NCBI GenBank assembly: GCA_025350775.1
Contig: JANXXF010000491.1
Coordinates: 1 to 6,343 of the forward strand
Reading direction: 5' to 3'
Source: Actinomycetes bacterium
GTDB taxonomy: Bacteria > Actinomycetota > Thermoleophilia > Gaiellales > Gaiellaceae
DNA: 6,343 nucleotides
Shown here: positions 1 through 6,343 of the stretch, one piece after another
How the letters are laid out: each line of letters opens with the position of its first letter
Position numbering within the stretch: the stretch's first letter is position 1
The notes under the pieces: generated by a model
The model's input: only the letters and a program-made list of their open reading frames with translations
What the model was told of the DNA's origin: nothing
Databases searched by the model: none
Position numbers and translations under genes: made by a program

Positions 1-554
1 GCAACCCGCCCGACGGGCAAAAGGTGCTGCGCGGGCACGCCGAGGAGCACCGCGAGCGGCACGCGAGCGCCGGCGGCCGCAAGACACGCGCAGCCGTTGT
101 CGAGTTCTCCGTGGCGGCGGCCATCACGCTCGCGGGCGGCGTGGCGCTGGCCCAGAGCGGCGAGCACATCGCCGCGCACATCGGGCTGTCGGGCGTACTC
201 TTCGGTGCCACCGCCATCGCAGCCGTGACCGCGCTGCCGGAGGTGTCGACCGGTCTTGCGGCCATGAGGCTCGGTGACTACCAGCTCGCCGTCTCCGACA
301 TCTTCGGCGGCAACGCATTCCTGCCCGTGCTCTTCCTGCTCGCCACGTTCATCTCGGGGCAGGCGGTGCTGCCCGAGGCACAGGGCAGTGACATCTATCT
401 CACCGCCCTCGCGATCCTGCTGACGACGGTGTACCTGTGGGGGCTGATCTTCCGGCCACCGCGACAGTGGCTGCGCATGGGGCCCGACTCGATCCTCGTG
501 CTCGTGCTGTACGCGCTCGGCATCGCCGGCCTCGTCATCGTGACCAAGGCCTGA
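1..554 (+). CDS. Sodium/calcium exchanger family (CaCA) antiporter, C-terminal half, 5' end outside window
   Basis: The reading frame is open through the left edge (first full codon at position 3) and ends at TGA 552-554, so only the last 183 or so residues are visible. A GTG at 24 lies in a charged loop and is not a credible start. The fragment begins with a hydrophilic Arg/Glu/His-rich loop (about 3-95), then shows five hydrophobic segments near 95-155, 180-240, 288-360, 390-452 and 486-545, which matches the second half of a ten-helix CaCA exchanger. The second alpha-repeat is recognisable: TALPE at 228-242 and SDIFGGN at 294-314, corresponding to the family's TSLPE and xDIxGSN motifs. The Glu (240-242), Asp (297-299) and Asn (312-314) expected to coordinate cations are present, but the usual Ser of TSLPE is Ala. 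By family knowledge it would exchange Ca2+ (or another cation) for Na+ or H+ across the cytoplasmic membrane; the exact ions are unknown. No strong terminator follows. Confidence 0.85.
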   Translation, partial: NPPDGQKVLRGHAEEHRERHASAGGRKTRAAVVEFSVAAAITLAGGVALAQSGEHIAAHIGLSGVLFGATAIAAVTALPEVSTGLAAMRLGDYQLAVSDIFGGNAFLPVLFLLATFISGQAVLPEAQGSDIYLTALAILLTTVYLWGLIFRPPRQWLRMGPDSILVLVLYALGIAGLVIVTKA

Positions 555-568
555 CCCGGCCCGACTCT

Positions 569-614
569 TTCTAAGACTTTTCTCATCAGGGCTTCATGGC
601 CGTCTTAGAGCCGC
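569..614 (+). promoter_or_regulatory. Putative promoter/operator with 11-bp-spaced TCAT elements
   Basis: TCAT occurs at 583-586 and again at 594-597, exactly 11 bases apart, and the preceding 11-base unit (569-579) shares its TTCT start with the unit at 580-590. Direct repeats with 11-bp spacing are the usual binding pattern of OmpR/PhoB-type response regulators. A weak sigma-70-like pair can be drawn as TTCTCA (580-585) and TCTTAG (603-608) with a 17-bp spacer, which would start transcription near 615, just before the preferred GTG at 632. The -10 match is poor (3 of 6), so the promoter call is tentative. If correct, the ATG at 596 would lie upstream of the transcript start. Confidence 0.35.
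570..609. repeat. Perfect 8-bp inverted repeat in the leader of the giant-gene pair
   Basis: TCTAAGAC at 570-577 is the exact reverse complement of GTCTTAGA at 602-609, with 24 bases between. The arms do not extend further by Watson-Crick pairing. It sits in the only intergenic space of the window, between the exchanger stop (554) and the next gene. It is AT-richer than the surroundings, as promoters and operators in GC-rich genomes often are. There is no T-tract after the right arm and the loop is long, so an intrinsic terminator is unlikely; a protein-binding site or part of a promoter is more plausible. The repeat is directly visible; its role is inference. Confidence 0.5.
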
Positions 615-621
615 CTCGTAC

Positions 622-629
622 GGTGGGAG
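622..629 (+). promoter_or_regulatory. Candidate ribosome binding site for the GTG start at 632
   Basis: GGTGGGAG lies 2 bases (from its end) to about 5 bases (from its GGTGG part) before GTG 632. It is a usable but imperfect purine-rich match to the Shine-Dalgarno sequence, with short spacing. The other in-frame starts are no better: ATG 596 has only a weak CAGGG nearby, and ATG 776 is preceded by pyrimidine-rich sequence. It therefore weakly favours 632. Confidence 0.35.
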
Positions 630-631
630 AC

Positions 632-3600
632 GTGACCGAGCCGAAGGGTAAGAGAAGCCACCGTACGCCGACCCCCCCGCCGGCCGGCCCTGCGCCGGGA
701 ACGACGGCGGGCCAGGACAGCGGCGCGCACCGCAACGCGCCCTCGGGGCAGAGTTCTGGCCGCAGCTCTCTGCCCATGACCCGCCGTCGCCTCGTCGCCG
801 CCGGCGGCGCCGGCGCGGCAGGCCTCTACGTCGCGAGCGCCGAGAAGGCGTTCGCGGAGGTCATCACCAGCCCGCTGCTGCTCTTCTTCACGACCCGGCC
901 CGACTTCGTCGTCCACCTGCGTCGGCGTGAGGACATGCTGTCACTGTCGCTCGAGGGCTACAACCTGCGGATCGACAAGAGCGATCCGGCCGCGCCGAAG
1001 ATCGTCAAGCAGGCGGCGGGGCAGAAGTCGTACCTCGCCTTCGTGTTCGCGCCGCAGAACGTGGCAGAGCAGGCGTTCCTCGAGACCGCGAGCGAGCTGC
1101 CGGCAAGCCCCGGCAAGGGCGGCAACAACGGGAGCGAGGCGCTGCCGATCCCCGGGAACATCAAGGCGCGCCTGGCCGGCGAGAGCCGCCTCGCCTTCGA
1201 GGTGCCCCCGGGCACGGAGCTGCCGTTCACCCTGGCCGGCGTCCTCTCGTGGGCGAGCCTGATCCAGAGCGTCGTGCCGGTGGCGAGGACGACCGACCCG
1301 ACGATCACCCGCGTCGGCCGGGGCCGCTTCGCGCGGCCCGTGCAGCAGATCCGCGAGCCGAAGGCGTACGAGACCGGCCTCGAGCTTCCGTGGAATCTCC
1401 TGCTCTCGCCGTGCGAAAAGGCAGGCTGGGCGCACAGCGTCGGCGCCGTCACGCACAACGGCCGCACCGAGCTCTGGCATACGCGGCTCGGCGTCCGCCG
1501 GCCCGACGGCACGGTTGACGAGCAGGACGACGCGAATCGCACCCTGCGCGCGATCTGGGCGCTCGACCCCAAGTTCCAGCAGCACCTCGACGATCCGCTC
1601 CCGAACGGCTCGATCAGCGACGACCCGGTGCCGTTCCGCATGTCGCTCACCGAGCTCGACCGGCACGATGTCGTCCGGCTCAGCTCGGACTACCTGATCG
1701 ACAACTACCACCCCTTGCCAATGCAGGCAGGGTCGCTGATGCTGAGCGCGCTCGGGGCCTGGATCGACTCGCGCGGCGCCTGGGACCCACCCACGGGGAA
1801 GATCTCCCTCGAGGAGTGGCGCCAGCGCGGCACGATGGGTCGTGACCACTTCGTGCGAATTGTCCGCCGCGGCTTCCTCTTCCCGTTCGGCCACAAGGCC
1901 GTGCTGGTGAAGATCACCGAGCGCAAGATCCAGCAGGGGCCCGGCAACAACTACCGCGCCGCATACCTGCGCCAGCGCTTCTTCCTGGTGGTGCGGCAGG
2001 AGCGGCGCGACTATGCCGGCGCCCCGCTCGGCCAACGCTACGCGGGCCGCGCCTTCCCGTTCCGCAACGTCCGCATCACGACGCGCGTCACGCCCAACAT
2101 CGACGCGCCCGTCAGCTTCGACCCGATCGTCGGCAGCGCCACCCGCTGCTTCGTCCCCAACGTCGTCGGCAAGCCGTTCCTCTTCCACATGGTGGGTGAG
2201 GACTGGGCGCACGAGCGCATCGAGTTCACCGTGCCGGCAGTGTTCGTCGACGAGACGATCGCCTACGACTGGACGAGCCTGAACCCGCTCGTGGCGCCGA
2301 AGATGGTCAAGCTCGTCGACACGTACGCCTACTCGAGCGCGGCGGTGCGCACGGCCAATCTCGAGGGGCAGCGCGTCTCGATCGCGACGAGCGTGAAGAA
2401 GGGCGACACCACCATCCAGGTGAAGACGCTGCTGTTCGGCGCCGACAACCCCATGCCACCGCCGGCGGTGCCCGGGGTCGCGAACCCGTTCATCGCGGCC
2501 GATCAGCCGCCGTTCCACCCGACGTTGTCACGCGCCCAGACGCGGCTCTCCGCAGCCGAGCAGGTCTCGGGCACGAGCGTCGGCCCATCGGTCGCGTACG
2601 ACCTGAACTTCCTCAAGAACGGCTTCCCCGCCGCGGGCGCGAAGGCGGGCGAGGTCTTCGCGCGCATCGTCGACCCGGCGACCGGGCTGCCCGCGAGCCA
2701 GGCGCTCGGCTTCGGCGCCGACAAGTCAGGCGGCGCAGCGACGCCGAACATCTCGATCCAGGGGCTCTCGCGGCGCCTGGGCCCGGTCGGCGACGCGGAC
2801 AACATCGACGCCGGCAAGCTCGTGCCCAAGTCGTTCCTCGACGGCGCAAAGATGATGGGTGGGCTCGATCTCTTCTCGGTGATCGTCGACGAGATCGGGG
2901 TCGTGCCGCAGGCCGACGGCAGCATGCCGCCCGAGGTGATGAAGCTCCTCCAGCACTCGTTCCCCGACCGGATCGAGACGAAGCTGCACTGGGAGCTCGA
3001 CCACACCAAGCTCGTCAAGGACGACGCGGGCATCTTCGAGCCGCACGGCAACGCGAAGCTGACGATCGACGCGCACCTGATCGCGCGCCTCGACGACCCG
3101 AAGAAGTCGACCTACGACGTCGAGGGCAAGCTCAAGCACTTCACGCTGCACCTGCTCGGCGATGGCGCTGCCGAGTTCATCATCCTCGACTTCAACTACC
3201 TCAGGTTCACGTCCAAGACGGGCAAGAAGCCGCACGTCGATGTCGACATCGCCAACGTCGATTACGCGGGCGTCCTCAAGTTCGTGAAGAAGCTTGCCGA
3301 CCTAATGAACGTCGGCGACGGCGGCTCGGGCCCGGCGATCGAGCTGACGCCGACCGGCATCAAGGCTGCCTTCGACGCGCCTATCCCGTCGCTGCAGGTC
3401 GGCGTCTTCTCGTTGTCGAACATGCGCTTCGGCGCGAGCGTCAACATCCCGTTCAGCGGCAAGCCAGCACGAGTCCGCTTCGACTTCTCCAGCAAGCACG
3501 ATCCGTTCGTGATCGCGGTCTCGATGTTCGGCGGCGGCGGCTTCTTCGGCCTCGCGGTCGGCACCGACGGCGTCGAACTGGTCGAGGCTGCGCTCGAGTT

Positions 3601-4048
3601 CGGCGCCAACATCTCGCTCGACATCGGGATCGCCAGCGGCGGCATCCACGTGATGGGCGGCGTCTACTTCAAGTACGCCCACGACGAGGACAAGCACGTC
3701 GACACCGTCGTGCTCACCGCGTACGTGCGGATGGGCGGCGAGCTCAGCGTACTCGCAATCGTCTCGATCTCGATGGAGCTGAACCTGTCGCTCACCTACA
3801 AGTCGGTGACCGTCAACGGGAAGGAGCGGGACAAGGTCGTCGGCAAGGCCGACCTCGAGCTCGAGGTGCGCGTGCTGATCTTCCACGCCACCCTGCACGC
3901 GACGATCAAGAAGCAGTTCGGCAACGCGCCGGGCGACCCCAGCTTCGCCGACTTCATGCCGGCCGACCTGCCCGCGGCGCTGCCGGGCGAGAGCCTCTCG
4001 AGCGCCTGGAACGAGTACTGCGACGCATTCGCCGAGGAGGCAGCGTAA
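632..4048 (+). CDS. Uncharacterised giant beta-rich protein with Tat signal peptide
   Basis: I do not recognise a characterised family. Numbering from GTG 632 gives 1138 aa. Residues 1-48 are a Pro/Gly/Ser-rich disordered lead. Residues 49-75 form a Tat signal (TRRR, a Gly/Ala-rich hydrophobic core, AFA before Glu). The mature part (about 1060 aa) has no obvious transmembrane helix and is mostly alternating hydrophobic/polar stretches typical of beta-strands. Notable spots: LPWNLLLSP (about 252-260), ELWHTRLG (280-287), RRGFLFPFGHKAVLVKITER (412-431), LEGQRV (577-582), VDPATGL (680-686). From about 800 onward it becomes a long run of strands with a Gly-rich hydrophobic block (FGGGGFFGLAVG, 966-977), ending WNEYCDAFAEEAA. 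Only three Cys and no evident catalytic motif are seen. The frame is open from ATG 596, but that extension carries a rare TTA codon (605-607) and overlaps the inverted repeat, so I prefer GTG 632; ATG 776 remains possible. The downstream giant gene starts directly at its stop. A secreted structural, binding or scaffold role is guesswork. Confidence 0.85.
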   Translation: MTEPKGKRSHRTPTPPPAGPAPGTTAGQDSGAHRNAPSGQSSGRSSLPMTRRRLVAAGGAGAAGLYVASAEKAFAEVITSPLLLFFTTRPDFVVHLRRREDMLSLSLEGYNLRIDKSDPAAPKIVKQAAGQKSYLAFVFAPQNVAEQAFLETASELPASPGKGGNNGSEALPIPGNIKARLAGESRLAFEVPPGTELPFTLAGVLSWASLIQSVVPVARTTDPTITRVGRGRFARPVQQIREPKAYETGLELPWNLLLSPCEKAGWAHSVGAVTHNGRTELWHTRLGVRRPDGTVDEQDDANRTLRAIWALDPKFQQHLDDPLPNGSISDDPVPFRMSLTELDRHDVVRLSSDYLIDNYHPLPMQAGSLMLSALGAWIDSRGAWDPPTGKISLEEWRQRGTMGRDHFVRIVRRGFLFPFGHKAVLVKITERKIQQGPGNNYRAAYLRQRFFLVVRQERRDYAGAPLGQRYAGRAFPFRNVRITTRVTPNIDAPVSFDPIVGSATRCFVPNVVGKPFLFHMVGEDWAHERIEFTVPAVFVDETIAYDWTSLNPLVAPKMVKLVDTYAYSSAAVRTANLEGQRVSIATSVKKGDTTIQVKTLLFGADNPMPPPAVPGVANPFIAADQPPFHPTLSRAQTRLSAAEQVSGTSVGPSVAYDLNFLKNGFPAAGAKAGEVFARIVDPATGLPASQALGFGADKSGGAATPNISIQGLSRRLGPVGDADNIDAGKLVPKSFLDGAKMMGGLDLFSVIVDEIGVVPQADGSMPPEVMKLLQHSFPDRIETKLHWELDHTKLVKDDAGIFEPHGNAKLTIDAHLIARLDDPKKSTYDVEGKLKHFTLHLLGDGAAEFIILDFNYLRFTSKTGKKPHVDVDIANVDYAGVLKFVKKLADLMNVGDGGSGPAIELTPTGIKAAFDAPIPSLQVGVFSLSNMRFGASVNIPFSGKPARVRFDFSSKHDPFVIAVSMFGGGGFFGLAVGTDGVELVEAALEFGANISLDIGIASGGIHVMGGVYFKYAHDEDKHVDTVVLTAYVRMGGELSVLAIVSISMELNLSLTYKSVTVNGKERDKVVGKADLELEVRVLIFHATLHATIKKQFGNAPGDPSFADFMPADLPAALPGESLSSAWNEYCDAFAEEAA
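776..856 (+). other. Twin-arginine (Tat) signal peptide
   Basis: Met at 776 is followed by TRRRLVA, which fits the Tat consensus (S/T)RRx plus hydrophobics. A Gly/Ala-rich hydrophobic core of about 16 residues without charge follows, then Glu-Lys, then AFA with Glu next, a good signal peptidase I site after 856. Basic residues before the core and the mild hydrophobicity favour Tat over Sec. If translation starts at 632 or 596, the signal has a long N-region of 48 or 60 residues, which is tolerated by Tat; if it starts at 776 the signal is a compact 27 residues. Export through Tat implies that the protein folds before crossing the membrane. Confidence 0.75.
4034..4040 (+). promoter_or_regulatory. 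Strong ribosome binding site embedded in the end of the upstream gene
   Basis: GAGGAGG at 4034-4040 contains a perfect GGAGG core, 8 bases before GTG 4049. It is made by the last Glu-Glu codons of the upstream giant gene. This decides the GTG start of the next gene and points to translational coupling, since ribosomes terminating at TAA 4046-4048 arrive exactly at the new start codon. Confidence 0.9.
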
Positions 4049-6343
4049 GTGAACAAGCAGACGATCCTCTGGACGGCGCTGCCGAAGCTCGCTCAGCCGG
4101 CCCGCAACAAGCTGGTGCTGTCGGTGCACGTCGCACCGCGGCTCGACACCGGCGGGAGCGACGGCGTCCTCGGCTCGTTTCCGGACTTCCTCGACTGGCC
4201 GGCGAAGCTGGCGCAGGTGCAGCTCCAGGTCGACTTCGGCGGCGGCGTCGTGCGCACCCCGACCCGAGTGACCGTGCCCGACGCTGCGTCGAGGTACTGG
4301 CAGGGGCTCTTCGCTGCGACGACCCTCGTCAAGGGCCGCGACATCAAGATCCCCGACGGGCCGATCATCTCGTATCCGATCGGCCGCGTCGTCGACTACC
4401 TCAAGTCGCGCTACCAGCACATCCTTCAGACGTCCCCGACCGAGCACCTGCCGCTCGACCAGATGATCGCGCTGTTCCAGGACATCGCCTTCGCCGGCGA
4501 CGGCGACGAGAAGGAGCGCCGGGCACTCGTCAATCAGCTCGACACCGCCCGCGACACCGGCTTTGTCGACCCGGCGACCGGGCTGATCGTGAAGGCGAAT
4601 GTCTTCCGCGACGGCACAGCGCCAGGGGCGAAGGACATGCTCGCGGTGGAGCGCTTCTACACGCGCGCCGACTTCGACCCGGAGGAGCCGATCGCGCCGC
4701 CCGTACCGGACTTCCACCAGATGCTCGCCATGGCGGGCGGCCATCCGGCGCTGCAGCGGCTGCTCGGCGTCGTCATCGATCTCGAGCTCGACGGCTTCCG
4801 CGACTCCGCGAGCGTGCCCGACAGGGTGCGTGTGCTGCCATCGTGGATGCCCGCCCCTGGCGCGAACAGCAGCGACTCGACGCCGTGGACGATGTGCACG
4901 ATCTCCAGCACCACGTTCCTGCCGACGCCGCTCGACCCGGGCGAGCTCAAGCGCGGCCAACTCCTGCTCGGCGACCCGTCGCGCTTCAGCATCGTCCAGA
5001 TCGATCCCGACGGCGCCGCGCTCAAGAACCTCAACTCGGCGCGCTCGGCCAAGCTCGGCAAGAAGATGCAGACCGACGACACGCCCGACGCCGCGACCGT
5101 GCCGTCGCTGCGCACCGGCGGCATCGCGGTGGCGCGCGTCGATCATGCGGCACAGCTCGGCAAGGCGTTCGCGCGCATGAAGAAGCACGTCGAGCCAGTC
5201 ATGTCGCTGGCGGTGGCCGCGACGCAGCCGGAGCAGTACCTGCACGCCGAGGACGTGACGCGCGGCTACTACGTCGACATCTGGGACGACGTGTCGAAGC
5301 AGTGGCACTCGCTGACCAGGCGGGCCGGCAAGGTGAAATTCCTCAACGTCGACGACGTCGACGTGCCCGCCGGCGACGAGGGCGCGATCACCGTCGTGCC
5401 TGTCACCGACTCCGGGGCCAAAGCCACGGGTGACATGTACCTGGGCGAGTCGATCTTCCGCTGGCTGGGCTGGAGCCTGGCGGCAGACCAGCCCGGTCGC
5501 CTCATCAACAACAGCGACGCGCTGGACGACTCGTTCGTGCCGGCGGCCCCGCCCTTCCCGCTCGTCTTCGACCTGACGGCGGCCCCGAAGTCGCTGCCGC
5601 GGCTGCGCTTCGGACGCGAGTACCGGGTGCGCATGCGCGCCGCCGACCTCGCCGGCAACAGCGTGCCCGAGGCGCTGGCAGCCGGGCCCGAGGAACACGA
5701 CATCGTCGCCTCCGTCGACTTCCGCCGCTTCGAGCCGGTGCAGTCGCCGGACGTCGTGATGCGGCACGCCCGCACCGAGGGCGAGTCGAACGAGCGGCTC
5801 GTGCTGCGCTCCAACTACAAGCTCCAGCCGTTGGCGGCGGAGGATCGCCAGGTCGTGCCGGCGAGGACGTGGCAGCGCCAGGCGGAGGAGCACGGCCTCT
5901 TCGACCTGCGGCTCGGCCCGGGCAAGCCGGCCGGGATCGACAAGGCCTGGTACGACCGGATCGTCGCCCGTGAGGCGATCTCGCTCGCGTCGCTCGGCCA
6001 GCTCGACCCGAACGACCCGCTGTCGAGTGGCGACGGCGTCGATGAGGGCACCTTCTTCATTCCGCAGGCACTCGACGTGGTGCCCTACCTCCCCGACCCG
6101 CTCACCCGCGGCGCCGCCTTACAGGGGCTCCCGGGCACCGACGGGCTGCCCTATTTCGTCGACTTCTCGCCGAAGCCCGGCGCCGCCTGGCCCGACTACC
6201 GGCCGTTCCTGCTGCGCCTGGTCGAGCCGGGAGCGCCGTTCCAGGAAGGCCCGGCCGGCGCGCCCAAGCTCGACACGCAGCCCGACGGTGTGCGCGTGCT
6301 CACGGTGCAGCTGCCCAAGGCCGACGTGCTGCGTGTACGGGTC
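4049..6343 (+). CDS. Uncharacterised giant beta-rich protein with Ig/FN3-like motif, 3' end outside window
   Basis: The frame is open from GTG 4049 to the right edge, 765 complete codons without a stop, with codon use like its neighbour. No characterised family is recognised. The N-terminus (VNKQTILWTALP) has no signal peptide or membrane segment. Visible landmarks: FPDFLDWP at residues 44-51, VDPATGL at 173-179, a segment with SLRTGG near 355, AEDVTRGYYVDIWDD at 400-414, ESIFRWLGWSLAA at 467-479, YRVRMRAADLAGNS at 525-538, which resembles a late strand of Ig or fibronectin-III folds, then FEPV at 561 and ERLVLRSNY at 582-590. The rest is strand-like, with many Trp/Tyr/Pro turns and no catalytic motif I can name. 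It directly abuts the stop of the Tat-exported giant gene and has an excellent ribosome binding site, so both are surely one operon and probably partners in a complex or extracellular assembly. A rare TTA Leu codon lies at 6119-6121. The reading frame is very secure; any function is unknown. Confidence 0.9.
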   Translation, partial: MNKQTILWTALPKLAQPARNKLVLSVHVAPRLDTGGSDGVLGSFPDFLDWPAKLAQVQLQVDFGGGVVRTPTRVTVPDAASRYWQGLFAATTLVKGRDIKIPDGPIISYPIGRVVDYLKSRYQHILQTSPTEHLPLDQMIALFQDIAFAGDGDEKERRALVNQLDTARDTGFVDPATGLIVKANVFRDGTAPGAKDMLAVERFYTRADFDPEEPIAPPVPDFHQMLAMAGGHPALQRLLGVVIDLELDGFRDSASVPDRVRVLPSWMPAPGANSSDSTPWTMCTISSTTFLPTPLDPGELKRGQLLLGDPSRFSIVQIDPDGAALKNLNSARSAKLGKKMQTDDTPDAATVPSLRTGGIAVARVDHAAQLGKAFARMKKHVEPVMSLAVAATQPEQYLHAEDVTRGYYVDIWDDVSKQWHSLTRRAGKVKFLNVDDVDVPAGDEGAITVVPVTDSGAKATGDMYLGESIFRWLGWSLAADQPGRLINNSDALDDSFVPAAPPFPLVFDLTAAPKSLPRLRFGREYRVRMRAADLAGNSVPEALAAGPEEHDIVASVDFRRFEPVQSPDVVMRHARTEGESNERLVLRSNYKLQPLAAEDRQVVPARTWQRQAEEHGLFDLRLGPGKPAGIDKAWYDRIVAREAISLASLGQLDPNDPLSSGDGVDEGTFFIPQALDVVPYLPDPLTRGAALQGLPGTDGLPYFVDFSPKPGAAWPDYRPFLLRLVEPGAPFQEGPAGAPKLDTQPDGVRVLTVQLPKADVLRVRV

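Noticed and set aside
548..561. GGCC/GGCC mini-hairpin at the exchanger stop as a terminator
   Set aside because: The stem is only 4 bp and there is no immediate T-run, so it is not a credible intrinsic terminator.
570..609. The inverted repeat as an intrinsic terminator
   Set aside because: The loop is 24 bases, the stem is AT-rich, and GC-rich sequence rather than a T-tract follows the right arm.
596..631. ATG 596 as the start of the first giant gene
   Set aside because: The extension carries a TTA codon, overlaps the right arm of the inverted repeat, and has only a weak ribosome site; it looks like leader DNA.
941..2518. 525-codon minus-strand open frame inside the first giant gene
   Set aside because: Same composition-driven antisense shadow, rich in Arg/Glu/Val with no domain motif; the plus strand shows clear protein-like sequence here.
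4599..5433. Plus-strand frames at 4599-5180 and 4843-5433
   Set aside because: They are Arg/Ala/Ser-rich out-of-frame readings of the second giant gene, which runs uninterrupted through the region with good codon bias.
3302..5893. Very long open frame on the minus strand (about 863 codons) spanning both giant genes
   Set aside because: It is low-complexity (Arg, His, Val, Asp, Glu, Leu rich), lies antisense to two well-supported genes and has no ribosome site or recognisable motif. High third-position GC makes stop codons rare on this strand.
1..6343. CRISPR arrays, tRNA or rRNA genes, insertion sequences, att sites
   Set aside because: No regularly spaced repeats, RNA gene landmarks, terminal inverted repeats or transposase-like sequence were seen; nearly all of the window is coding.

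Overview
The window is a GC-rich bacterial segment whose codons strongly prefer G or C at the third position. A high-GC actinobacterium is plausible (long Tat-type leader, GTG starts, very few TTA codons), but nothing here fixes the taxon. All genes lie on the plus strand and there are no RNA genes, insertion sequences or CRISPR arrays.

Layout: (1) 1-554 is the 3' end of a sodium/calcium exchanger family (CaCA) membrane antiporter gene, carrying the second alpha-repeat and the last five membrane segments. (2) 555-631 is a short intergenic region with a perfect 8-bp inverted repeat and TCAT elements spaced 11 bp apart, the likely control region of what follows. (3) 632-4048 is a very large gene (about 1138 aa) for an uncharacterised, beta-rich protein with a clear twin-arginine (Tat) signal peptide. 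(4) 4049-6343 is a second very large gene, open to the right edge (765 codons visible). It starts directly after the stop codon of gene 3 with an excellent ribosome binding site inside the end of the upstream gene. It also encodes an uncharacterised beta-rich protein, with an Ig/fibronectin-like strand motif and no signal peptide.

The exchanger end looks like ordinary housekeeping or ion-homeostasis sequence. The interesting part is the tightly coupled pair of giant genes. The two reading frames are in the same frame and separated only by one TAA codon, so they are very probably made together and may form one complex. One partner has an export signal and the other does not. I recognise no characterised family in either protein, so this pair is the best candidate for an undescribed system. 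Its function cannot be read from the sequence alone.
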